A DNA stretch of 64,000 bases from Sarcophilus harrisii (taxonomy: Eukaryota; Chordata; Mammalia; Dasyuromorphia; Dasyuridae): positions 29,717,564-29,781,563 of the forward strand of contig NC_045430.1 in assembly GCF_902635505.1 (NCBI RefSeq), in the 5' to 3' direction. Of this stretch, positions 14,301 through 26,300 are shown piece by piece. Each line of letters starts with the position of its first letter. Within the stretch, counting starts at the first letter, position 1. The translations under genes and the position numbers were made by a program. The notes under the pieces were generated by a model that had not been told where the DNA came from, searched no databases, and saw only the letters and a program-made list of their open reading frames with translations.

Positions 14301-17300
14301 AAGGTCTACTTTTGGTTCCTTATTTAATTTTCCTACGAAACAAATGAATTTGGATGCTCACTTAACCTCTGCCCTCCAAAAATAAAAAAAAAATGTGACT
14401 CATTTGTAGATGCAATAACAGTAAACTCCCCACCTTTGAGGAAGTATGTTGGTTCCCTCAGCACTCACTCACTTAGAGTACCGTGGGTGTAATAGCAGCC
14501 AGCATTTATGCAGGGCCTTCAGGTAGGCAAAGGCCTCTACAAATACCATCTCACTTTCTTCTCACAATGTAACCCTGGGAGGGAGATGCTGCTTTCATCC
14601 CCATTTACAGAGAATAATGGTGGTGGCAGCTAACATTTATAAGCGCTTACTCTGTCAGGCACCGTGCCAGGCGCGATACAGTAACTCATCTGATCCTCAC
14701 AGGGACCCTGAAAGATAGCTCTTACTTGTCCCCATTTTATGGTTGTGGAAACTGAGGCAGACAGAGGCCTACACAGCTTGTAAGAGTCCAAGGAGGGGTT
14801 TGAACTCAGGACTTACTCCAAGCCTAACGTGCTGTTACCCTGCCCTCACCCTTCTGTTCTCTGGCTGTCTTGCTGGATCATATTTACTGGATTTTGTTTG
14901 TTTTAGATCAAGACTTTTGGAGACACCCACGCCTTCACCAAGCTAGTGGTGAGCCTGAAGGACGTGGACCCTGACGAGGTGTATTCCTCTGTCCCCTACG
15001 AGAAGGGCTTTGCTCTGCTCTTTTATCTCGAACAGCTTCTGGGAGGACCAGGTAATGCTGGACATTGTCTTCACTTTTCTCCTGAAGCATTTCTCTGAGA
15101 GCAGCTCTGCCCCATCCATTGTTTTCACAATTGCACGGTGGCTCTAAGATAACCTGTTCTCTTGGAACAGCATGGCCCTTGGACATTTACAAAGCAGAAT
15201 GTAACGTCTCCTATTATTATATCTCTTTTCTTCATATGGAAGTTTATTGTTATATATTTTGGACCCTCCCTGACATTCTGCTGGGTACATGACAATGGTT
15301 TTTGTTTATTTTTCCTTTTTTCTTTCTTTTTTCAATTTTTTTCTTGTTTTTCTATTTCAGTTTTAAATAAATATTTAAAAAAATTTTTTTTAAGTATTTA
15401 CAAAGCAGTCAGGCACTTTTTCTATAACACAGCCATAGTCACCTGGGCCACTGAGAGGGTTAGTGATTTCTCTGGATTCCCCCCCAGCTAGTCTGTCAAA
15501 TGGGACTTGAACCCTGATCTTCTGTCTCAAAAGCTGGTTCACTGTGTTCTACTACTTCTGTTACTGCCCCATTTTGCAGATGGGGAAATTGAGTTTCATA
15601 GAGATTAAGTGCTTTTTCCAAAGTCACACCGTTAGTAAGTGCCAGCAGTGGCATCGAACACAGAGGTGGCTCCTGACTCCATGGCCTGTACTGCCCCACC
15701 CTCCCGGGGTGCTGTGAGAATTCAGTGAGTCTCCCAAGTCTTTGGGGCTGATGAATCCTCCCTGTTCAAATTCCTCTCCCACTGTTCCTGTATGGGCCCT
15801 TTCCTGCAGGCCTCCACGCCCATGCCGGCTCACAGCCTTTGCCTCTGTCCACACTCCCCCCCCCTCTCTCCTACGTGGCCACACCCTACCCCGCTTTTCC
15901 TTTTGTCTTTTTCTCCTAGAGGTTTTTCTGGCCTTCTTAAAAGCGTATATTAAGGAATTTTCCTACAAGAGCATAACCACCGATGACTGGAAAGCCTTCC
16001 TCTATGCCCACTTCAAAGACAAGGTGAGGGGGACACGGCGTGCTCTTGTTCCTGCTGCACATTCTGTGGAGGCTCTTTTGAGTCACTTTGTACCTGGGAG
16101 GTGTGGGCTAGAGGCATTTCAAGGATGAACTCACTAAATGCCCTCCTTATTTTTGGATTTTTAAAGTACATGCTCAAAACAATGTCAATGATTTTATAGA
16201 ATTTTCCTCTGAGACTCAATGTGATGTTCCCCTTTTAAGAACATCTCTGTATCCTAGACCTGCTTATCATTCGGCTGGGCACTGTACAATCCATAAGGTC
16301 ACCTGTGTTTGTTGGAGCTACCTGGAGAGGAGCTCGCCACGAGGCGCAATATTATAATTATGCATTATATTCTGTGCAGTGAAGGTAGTACGAGCCTCCA
16401 CCTCCCAGGGTCGTTGTGAGAATCAAATGAGGGAATGTTTGCCACAAGCTTCACAAACTTTACACCACTGTAAATGCTCTTACTGTCCTTATAATACACA
16501 TGAAGGACCTGCTCAGGGTGGGCAGCTCCTTGTGTCAGAATTCCCTCCCCCAGGGTAGATAGCAACCCACAGATGTCTTAGTAAATAAATCCATGAGGCC
16601 TGTCCAGGATCACCCACCAGGAAAGTGTCAGGAAGCAGGATTTGAACCTTCCTCTCTGAGTCTCGCCCACTCCGTGTGCTGTCCCACAGTGTCTCTTAAT
16701 ATTGATACAGTGATAATGTGCTCATGACCTCACACTTGAAGACGATGGCCCTCTTGTGGGGCCTGTTTTTGGCAGAGAAAGGTTGTCATGTGGCAGACTG
16801 AAGAATTTTCCCACTTGCTTGCAGACTGATGTTCTTAACCAAGTTGACTGGAATGCCTGGTTCTTCTCTCCTGGCCTGCCACCTGTAAAGCCAAAGTAAG
16901 TGTTTCCTTCAGAAGCCAGTGGGCCTCCGACCCAAGTCCGGCCTCTTCCCAAAGTCGCTGACAGGGGGAGAGGGGGCCTGCAGAAGGGAAGCTCGGGGCG
17001 CTCACCCTCATGCGCTCTGTCCCCTGGAAAGCATCGGAGCGCATTGTGCCTGGTGTGCTGGGGCTCCCGTCAACACTTCCAGAGAGCCCCGGCTCTTTTC
17101 ACCCGCCCGTGGATCTCGAGATGTTCCCACACCTTCATGAGGCTTGATGAGCTTCGAGGCGCCCCCTGCTAATAACCAAAACAAGGCCACGGGACGTTCA
17201 GGCTCCCGATGGGCCCCTGGCCCATCCGGACCTTCCCCCTGTCAGGACCTGTGAGCACTCGCTCTCTCTCAGCATAGCCAGGACAGGCCATCCCGTGGCC

Positions 17301-20300
17301 TTTGGCTTCTGGGAAGTGACTGATTCTTAAAGAAATGCTAGTGGGGCAGCTGGGCGGTGCAGCAGAGTTCGGATCTGGCCTCAGACTCTTAGTGCTAGCT
17401 GTGTGAGCCTGGGCAAACGTCATCCCGATTGGGCAGGGACGGCAGAGGCTGCACGGGCCACAGTCCCCTCTGTGGCAAGTCAGCCAACCCCCCCCCCCAC
17501 ACACAGGCTCTCCCAGCCCCTTCTGGAGAGGTATCCCCTCACATCAGGCCTCTCTGCCCCATTAAAGGCCCGGGCAGAACGGACTGCATCCTCCCGGCCA
17601 CCTCCAACTTCCCTCGAATGATTCAGAGCACTCAGGTGATCTCTGAAGTCGCCCCATGTACTCTACACCCAGAGACATGTCCTAGGAAAGCCCAGGACCA
17701 AATGTGGGCTCCAGGGTACAGACGGATGGAAGCCTGGGAGTCCAAACTTCCCTCCGATTTGCATGGAGCCTCCTCTGATGTTATGGGGGCTCACATAGCC
17801 TCCAGCTATTTTTACTTTTGACTCCCATTTGCTGAGAACTTTTGGCCTCCTTCAGGAACACCAGTTTGTAGTAATACTAGGTAAATTGGACGTGACACTT
17901 CATTTAGAACCATTTGTCAGTTTGGGGACTGTCAGAATTCCCTTGTGATTCTTCAGGCAGAAGAGTCCATATTTCCAATGCTTTCTAGCTCTTCACCTGG
18001 GTTTGAACTCAGGGCTATTTTGATGGGGAAAAAAGATAGATATTCATGTCTTCATAAACTCTTGTTTTTCCTTCTTTTCAGGTATGATATGACTCTAACA
18101 GAAGCTTGTATTAACTTGAGCCAACGGTGGATAAAAGTGAGTAGGCCTGAGGGATTCTGGGCCCTTTTTCTAATTGAGACATTTAAGAAAAAGATATACT
18201 TAAGTGCACTTCTAGCCAAAAGGCAAGGCTTTATGGGTAAATTACTGTTCTCTTCAATTAAAAAAAGTATTCCTTAAGCACCTGCTGTGTGCAAACAACT
18301 GTTGTTTTTATCATTGTAGAACAAAATGGATTTAATGCCCCTTCTAGCTAGTGAGAGGCATCACAGGGGAAGGGGTGCAAGAACTGGCTTTGGCTCCAGG
18401 GAGGCCTGGACACCTCTGACACATATTGGCTGTGTGACCCTGCACAAATCTCTTAAGGTCTTAGTAACTACAGACGAGTCTCTAAGACTGCAAGTGGTGG
18501 AGAAGCTGCCGGCCTGCATTGGCAGAGAGCCTTTCTTTTCCTAGAACTTTCTGCTAGGAAGTGCTGGTGAAATCAAATGCGGTCTGTGTGCCTCTACATG
18601 CTAGCTAGTTTATTCAATGGATAAGTAGCTATGAATTATATTTTCTTCCTTCTTCTATTGCATAAATTAAATATTTAAATGGTTATTAATGTAGCAATCA
18701 TAGGTATTACCATAGAAAATATGCTAGTGCTCATAATAATAAGCTTACATTTCGGCATCTTTTTCTGGGTTTCAGAATGATTATTACTGCAGAGTAGCTT
18801 GGAGAAGAAAGGGAAACATTTAAGTATCATCCCATTTTACAGATGCTGCTTAACTCATTTAAGTGACTTGGTTTTCGATGTGTAACATAATATGTAATTT
18901 AAACATACTTTTGAAATCTAAGCAGTTTTTTTTTTCTTTTGGTTTGTGTACAAAACTTTAATTAAGTTACCATTATTAAATCATTGTTGAGAATGTTAAA
19001 AAAGATAATTAAAGATTTTGCCTTTTCTTTCTGCCCTAAAGCAGGTAACATAATTTTATCTGACCCTTTAGAATAATCATAATAAATTCTTGTTAATTGC
19101 TTGAATTAAGTTACTACTACTGGTACTACTACCAGCATCACCACCACCACTACTACTGTTAGATGATTTTTACTTAGTGCTTTTGGAAGTTTCAGGAGCA
19201 CTTTACATATATTAGATCATTTGAATTTCCCAGTAATCACGGGAAGATAGGTGCCATTGTATTCCTCCTTTTACAGTTAAGGAAACCGAGGTCAACAACA
19301 AATAAGACTGTGTCTGTGACGTCACCTAGCTGCCTTCTCTGGGAAAATTGCTGCTGTAACTTTGGATCTCTCTGCCCTGGAAGGAAGCAGATCTGTCAGG
19401 GGGCCCTGAGCTTCCATCACTGCCTCACTGGGGATGCCAGGGCACATTTATAGGGTGGCATCTTGGCTACAGCCGTGACTTCAGTGACCAGAGGTTTGGA
19501 CTTGGTCCTCAGCTTGGCTAAAAAATAAAATCCACCACGTGCTCTGACGGATTTAGTGTGAGAGCGTCAGCCAAAAGGAATCAACAAGGTGTAGTGGACT
19601 CTAGTGGTCAAATCCCGTCATAGACACGGCCAACTGAGTGATCCTGAACAAGTCACTGAATCAGTCTCAGTCTCAGCTTCCTTTTCTGAAAAATGGGATT
19701 AATAATAATAGCACCTTCCTCCCAGGGTTGTTGTGAGAATCAAATGAGATAATATATGTAAAGTGCCTTGTATACTTTAAATTGCTATGTAAATGTAAGT
19801 TGTTACTACAGACATAACTTTCCGGTTTATAAAGTGGACCTGTACGTGCACTTTATTGCTGAAGCTTTAGAAACCTTTGGATGATTCAAACTCCTGTTCC
19901 TCACATGCCCTCCAGTTGTTTTTAATGATGGGAGGAGGTCACAAATTTTTTTTTTTCTCAAAAGCATCAAAAGGAAACCAGCTGCCTAGTTAACAAATCC
20001 ACGTACACTTATTAACATTAGTGTCCCAAGCATTGTGCTAAGCCTGAGAAGAGAATTACAGTAGCTGTATGTTTTCTCCTATTTTTCTTGTGCCGAATAA
20101 CTAATCAGCAGAAAGAAGGAAGAGAAAACAGAACCCGGGGCAGATGGAGGGGATTGCCACAGTTACCAGTTCTTTTTCCTGTCCTCCTGAATTAAAATGA
20201 TGTATTAAAAATGATGTTTTTGCAATTTTTGGTAAATTATGTTTAATAGCTATTAATCTTGCAAATTTCTGGAAAAGTATTTTCCTAGGAAATCTAAATA

Positions 20301-23300
20301 TAAGCAATAATTTCATGATAATTAGAATTAAATAGATTATCCTGAGATAAAGGGAAACACTGGGTTGTATGTAACCTTTAACCAGTAGGGTATTTAGAAA
20401 AATATACAGTTTGGTCCTTGGCCCACATGTAAATTACCTTGTATACTTTTAATATACCTTATTTTAAAAAAATACTCCCAGTGGCAAAAAGCAAGGGAAT
20501 GATTTATTTTTCTGCTTCTTGGGGCATTATAATTTCTTGGGAATTCTAGGAGCCAAACAATACTTCTACCCCAATTCTTTCATTTTCTGTTTGTTTTAAC
20601 CTTTATTTTCATAGTTTCTCCCCAAGAGACTATGGATGCTGCTGATGTATCTCTTTGAGGCAGTAGAGGAAACAATCCATTCAAAATTCTATTCCCTCTT
20701 AAAGATATGTGGTAATAGCATCCTTGGTTCTTTGAGAAGTTCTAAAAACTAAAGTTATATTTATACAGGAAGTTGTATTTTGGATTCTGCTCAGATTCTT
20801 AATATATGTGATTACATATTACATTTAAACTTGAATATTAAATGAGCCTTTGGGATTTTTTTTTAGGCCAAAGAAGATGATTTGGGCACATTTTCTTCAG
20901 CAGACTTAAAGGATATGTCTTCTCATCAGTTGATTGAGTTTCTAGCATTGATGCTAGTGGCAGTAAGTGCTCTATGTCAAAGTATTGGAAATAAAAATGG
21001 TGGGTGGGGGGAGGGGAGGGAAGCCAAGAGCTTATCACAGGTAGAGGAACCAAAAAACTGGGGAAGAAATTATCTATAAAAGTAATTTATTCCAATAGAA
21101 TTTGAACATGTGGTGTTTAAGTCCTGTTGATCTCTTTTCCTTGAAGTGTGAGCTCTCCAGGTGGAGGCTGGATGACCATTGGCCAGAAATGCTACAGAAA
21201 ATGGCTTTTTAATCTTTACTCTTGTGTCCTGGACCCCTCTAGCCTTAACCCCTATTCAGAATGATGTTTTTAAATGCATAAGCAAAATTCAAGGGATTAT
21301 AGAGGAAACTAGTTATATTGAAATAGTGTGATGGTAAGGGCTCATGCCTTTTTCCATGTGTCAGTGGCAGGTCCCTGACTTTGGGAAAATGTCCTTCCCA
21401 ATGTGCCCTAGTACTGGAAGCCATCTTGTCTTTTAATGTAATTAGAGGCTGAATCCTGGCTTATTTTATTCTTAAAATATTCCCCTCGTGAAGGTAGCAC
21501 AGATTCTCTGCCAAATACAAGGATAAGAGGCGGAAAGAGGCTCAAGAGAATTGGTCAACAGGATGTCATAGCTTGTGGATCACAAGAGAGAGCAGGGAGA
21601 GGTGAGGGGGAAATACAGAGGGACTCCAGGCACAGGCCAAATGGTGGCACGGGCAAAAACTACAGCAAGGTAATGGATAATTTTAGCAGAATTCCCAGGA
21701 AAAGGCTGGAGGTTTTCGAGGGAGGCCTGACAGGTTGAGGTTGTTGGGAGAGGGAATTCCTGTTCAGATCCCCCTTGGCCTTGGGGGCCCTCTGACGCCA
21801 AGTCAGTCAGTTGGCCAAGAAACACCATGTGGACCCCAGTCACAGGAGACGGATCTCCATATGTAACTGTAGGGAAGGCTTTTGGTGCTTGGTAGAATAG
21901 GAATAAGCCTCAGTCTTAAAAACCCGGTTGGAACATCAAGAAGAAGCAATAGTGATCTTATAAGAAACAGTAATTTGGAAAATAATTTGTAACCTTTCCA
22001 TTACAATCATTGCACTTGGGACAGCTCAGTTTTGGGTCCAGTTTTGTACTCTGCTTTTTAAGAGAAGTATGGAAGATGTTGAGTCATTTTCCCCTCCCCC
22101 CCCAAAAAAAAATAACAAAAAAAACCCTATATAGATGCTTTGTTTCAAATTGATTTGAAAAGCATTTATGCAGTGCTTGAGCAGGCACAATAACCCCTAT
22201 CCTCAAGGAGCTTACATTCCAACAAGAGAAGGCAGAGTTGGAAACCGGTCATCAGGCTCCTCTTGCCTCTCCCGGGAGCTCCCTTGGGGGGTCACGCTCC
22301 TCCTGTTGGTGGTACATGCGCGCGTTCCCTTGCTGTGACAGGGAGAGAAGAAATCCTGTGGCAAAGGGAAAGGAGGGACATGACCTGCTGGCCCGGTACC
22401 AGGATGATCCCAGGGTCCCAGGGGGAGAGAGAAGGTCCCTGAGGAAAGGTTTCAACGATCATAATCACTTACAGAAGAAAAGTGAGCTTCAGCTGCACAG
22501 CCGGTGTGTTAGCTGTAATCCATAAAGCTTTAGAGGGCATGCTGCCAGTCGTCTGTTTGAAGCGCTTCAAAACCAGTGGAACCCTCACTCTGTGGGCTGT
22601 CTCAAACATGCCAGTGTTTGGCGTATCCCTTCTCTTACATTTGGATTCTCTGATTCTTCCCTCTATATTTTTGGCTTTGAACTGTAAGACAGTGTTAAAA
22701 TTACTTTTCCCAAAATTATTTTGTGCCCTAACTTTGAGAGCAGTAATGGACCTTTTTCTCCCCTAATTTACTTCTTCTCAGACTCTAAAGTGAAGAGCTT
22801 TCTTTCGACTGGACCTGTAATTTCATTCATGTAGGGAACTTGCAGTGAGGAAAGCCTCTCTAGCAATAAGATTGGCACCTGTCCTGCTGAGAGATGCCCA
22901 GGGCTCTGAGAAGCGGCGCGCATATCCAAGTCGTGCAGAGGCAGGCTCTGACCTGCGTTCCATGGCTTCACAGCCAGCTCCCTGCTGGGCCGCAGAATTC
23001 TGTTAATGATAAACTCATACAGAGCTTACTCTGTCCTGAATACATTGTGTCATTTGGTCATATCCAGCATAATTTTTTTGGTTTGCAAAATTCTTGGTAT
23101 TTCAACTGAAGTCATGCTTCTCTCCAACTTTTTCTTTCCAAAAAACAGCTGAAGTGGCCTGTGACACTTTGTCTTTTCTTTTAGGCACCAATTCCAGTGT
23201 CCCACGTACAGCGAATGCAGGAGGTATACAACTTCAATGCTGTTAAAAACTCTGAGATTCGCTTCAGGTATGTGTACATATACCTCGAAGGAAGGGGCGT

Positions 23301-26300
23301 TCCACAGAGATGTTGGGAAGGGGGAGGCAGAGAAACTGGCTGTCAGGCTCCTCTCGCCTCTCCCGGGAGCTCCCTTGGGGGATCACGCTCCTCCTGTTGG
23401 TGGTACACGCGCACGTTCCCTTGCTGTGACGGAGAGAAGAGATCCTGTGGCAAAAAGGCTTTCTTCCAAAACTTATGGGATCCATCTTTGCTGTTATGGG
23501 ACTTAGAGCACCTCATCCATTCCTAATTAAAATTCACACTGGTACTGTTAGATCCCAGTGACTTTAGGAAGCAGAATTTCATATTTCCTTAGCACCTGTA
23601 CTGTGCATCCTCTTGGGAGCCTGAGGAATCTTCAAGGAAGAAAAAGTAGTTGGGTGGAGTACTAAGGGTTTTTAACAGATTTAGAAATTGTTTTCTGTCT
23701 GTTTTATTGCTATAAATAAGTCCATTCTGAGAATGAGCTGTTAGTACTTGACAGTGATTTTACACAAGAGAATTAGGGGGATAAAGTTAGGTACACTGAG
23801 ATTTGAGCCTTGTTCTGACATCCATCAGAGTTTTCTAAACTGATCTTGTTCCAGGACTTAACTTTTTGGTACTTTGGTTTCCCGTTATGTCGGGTTCTTG
23901 GAAAATATCGGTAGTTCTAGTAGATCCTTACTGTCATTGAAAGTCACCTGGGGACAATGGGCAAGTTACTTCATTCCCCAGGGTTCAGTTTCCTCCTGTA
24001 TAAAAAAAGGATTGGATTCAGGGCCCGGCAAAGGCCCTTTCCAGTTCTCCACCCCTGACCAAGCCTTGTCTGCTGCTTCTCTCATCAGGTGGCTGCGCCT
24101 TTGCATCCAGTCCAAGTGGGAGGATGCCGTGCCCTTGGCTCTAGAAATGGCCACAGGACAAGGAAGACTGAAGTTTACCCGGCCCCTGTTCAAGTAAGAC
24201 CCCTCGATGTCCAGAATGTCTTCTGAGCACTAACAGCACAATGGCGGGAAGGGCCGATTGCATCGATTCTCTCCCCACATTTAGTATAGATTTAGTTGGC
24301 CAGCACACACTGCTTCCTGTGTGCAGGCTTCTGAGGGGACAAAGACGGGTCAGGGAGCACCTGTTCTATGGGGGAATCACAAGCTGAAGGGAGGCCTCAG
24401 GGGAGGGAGCCAAGGTAGCCACGTAGGGATGGGGATGTAAGTTTGTTGTGGCCCAGGGGTTATGTTTTCTAGTTCTGTTTTGAGGAAAGTCTATCCATAA
24501 TGCTTTTTTAAAAGATCAGGTTTTCCCAGTGCTGTCATCAGGGGCATTTCCTGGCAATCCCCAAAAGGTTATTTAGAAAGTTTGAAGAAAATCCAGTCTG
24601 CTCTGTAGGTTCGGTGCTTCTCCAGAAGGCACCCAAACATCACCAAGACGGTGTAGTTTCCATCTCAGATGCTGGTGAGAACAAGGCTAGAGATGGATGC
24701 CAGAGCTCTGGTTCCCCTGATCTGGGCCACTCTCAGTCACCTACAATCTAGAGCCTGGCCCGGAGCCCTCCCCATGGGGGGAAGTGACTCTGTGAGAGTT
24801 ATATGGTCTGCACATGTCAGGGGTGGAACTGGAACTTGGAGCTTCCTGATGCCAAGCCAGCTCTCCATCTATCAAACTTATTTCACTGTATGGAGAAGAC
24901 AGGCTTTTATTTAGAGATCCAAGATAACAGAGATAATCAACTCTATTATTGCCCTCTGAGTTTGTAAGGATGCCAGAACCTGTAAATGAAGAGGGTTAGC
25001 CAGGTTCCCCAGGAGATTTGGAGGGAGTGAGAATGAGAAGTCTAGAATTATTTGCCAGGGTTGGGGGGAAGCCAGTCACATTTTAGAAATCTGAATATTC
25101 CCAAAGGGTTGAGGAGTACAGTTCTGAGCACTGCCTCTGCTGCTCATGGGTAGGGCGCTTCACTCTCAGGGACTCCAGGAAGGACTTAATCAATGCTTAA
25201 TAGACTGATTAGGAGCTGTAGAAAGGAAAACCAGTCATTAGCAGGAAGCCAGAAAAGAAATTGTTGGAGACATTTTCTGTGACACCCCTCACTCCAGACA
25301 TTGTATTTTTCCCAAAGACAGTCAGACCAGATGGTCATGGCTAATTTGTGGGGTGACTTAATTCCCTGCTGACTTAATTAAATTTAGTAAATGAAAACAA
25401 CTCATTCAGTTTATGGTTTGGTAAATTAGTTAAGCCAAATTTGATTTATAAAGTCAGTTTTTCTAGAACATTGGGAAATTAATAACAGTGTAAGTCTTGC
25501 TTTTAAATTCTATCCCCGTGTCTCTTCATTCAATGGGCCATGACTCTGAGGAGCTTTGGCCAATTGTACCCTGAGCTGAGGAGGCGTTAGGGATGGACCT
25601 GGTTATGGCGGAAGATCTGACCAATTATGTCTACATAGATTCCTTGCCAACTTGACAAGCAAGTGGGTGATGGCAACACCCTGAGATCGTCTGAGAAGTC
25701 ATGGGAAGGTTGCATGTCTCTATTAGGAATAGTGGACCCATGCCAGCTCTGTCACAAGTACTTTGAAATACTGGTATTTCAGAGAAGCCAGTCTTTGGAA
25801 ATGGAAGCTTTCTGTAACCCAGACCTGCCTCCCCTTCTGGAAGGGTAAGGAAGGAATAGGCAAAAGGTTACAGAAAACCACAAAAATGTATTTTTCGTAG
25901 GGAAAAAACAATGCTTCCATAACTTTTCTATTTTGTGATTTAAATTCATTTGAGTCCAGTTTGACACAGAATATTAAAGACTGTATTTTATTCACCTTTA
26001 GGAATTATGCAAGCTTACAAATAAGCAGTGGTTAGTCACGTCCTTGTTGAAGGGTTTCCATTTGTCTTCAGCATTTAAGTTGTTGTGATTTCTCCTTTTT
26101 TTTTTAACTTTAATTTACTTGTTTTTTTTAATGAATCGTTTTTCATATTAAATGAAGTATTTATTAAATACCAGCTGTGTGCTGGACACTGGAGATACAA
26201 AGAAATAGAGCCTAACCTGCCTTCCTGGAATTTATAGTCTGCTTTTATTTTGAAAAGCAGTTGAGAATTTCATGGAGAAGATTAGTTTTTAAAAGTTGAC

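Noticed and set aside
22238-23526. Similar peptides ([18 protein letters not shown]-like) read in two places
   Set aside because: They arise because the DNA is duplicated; frames are not otherwise open and no splice sites or domain support a gene.
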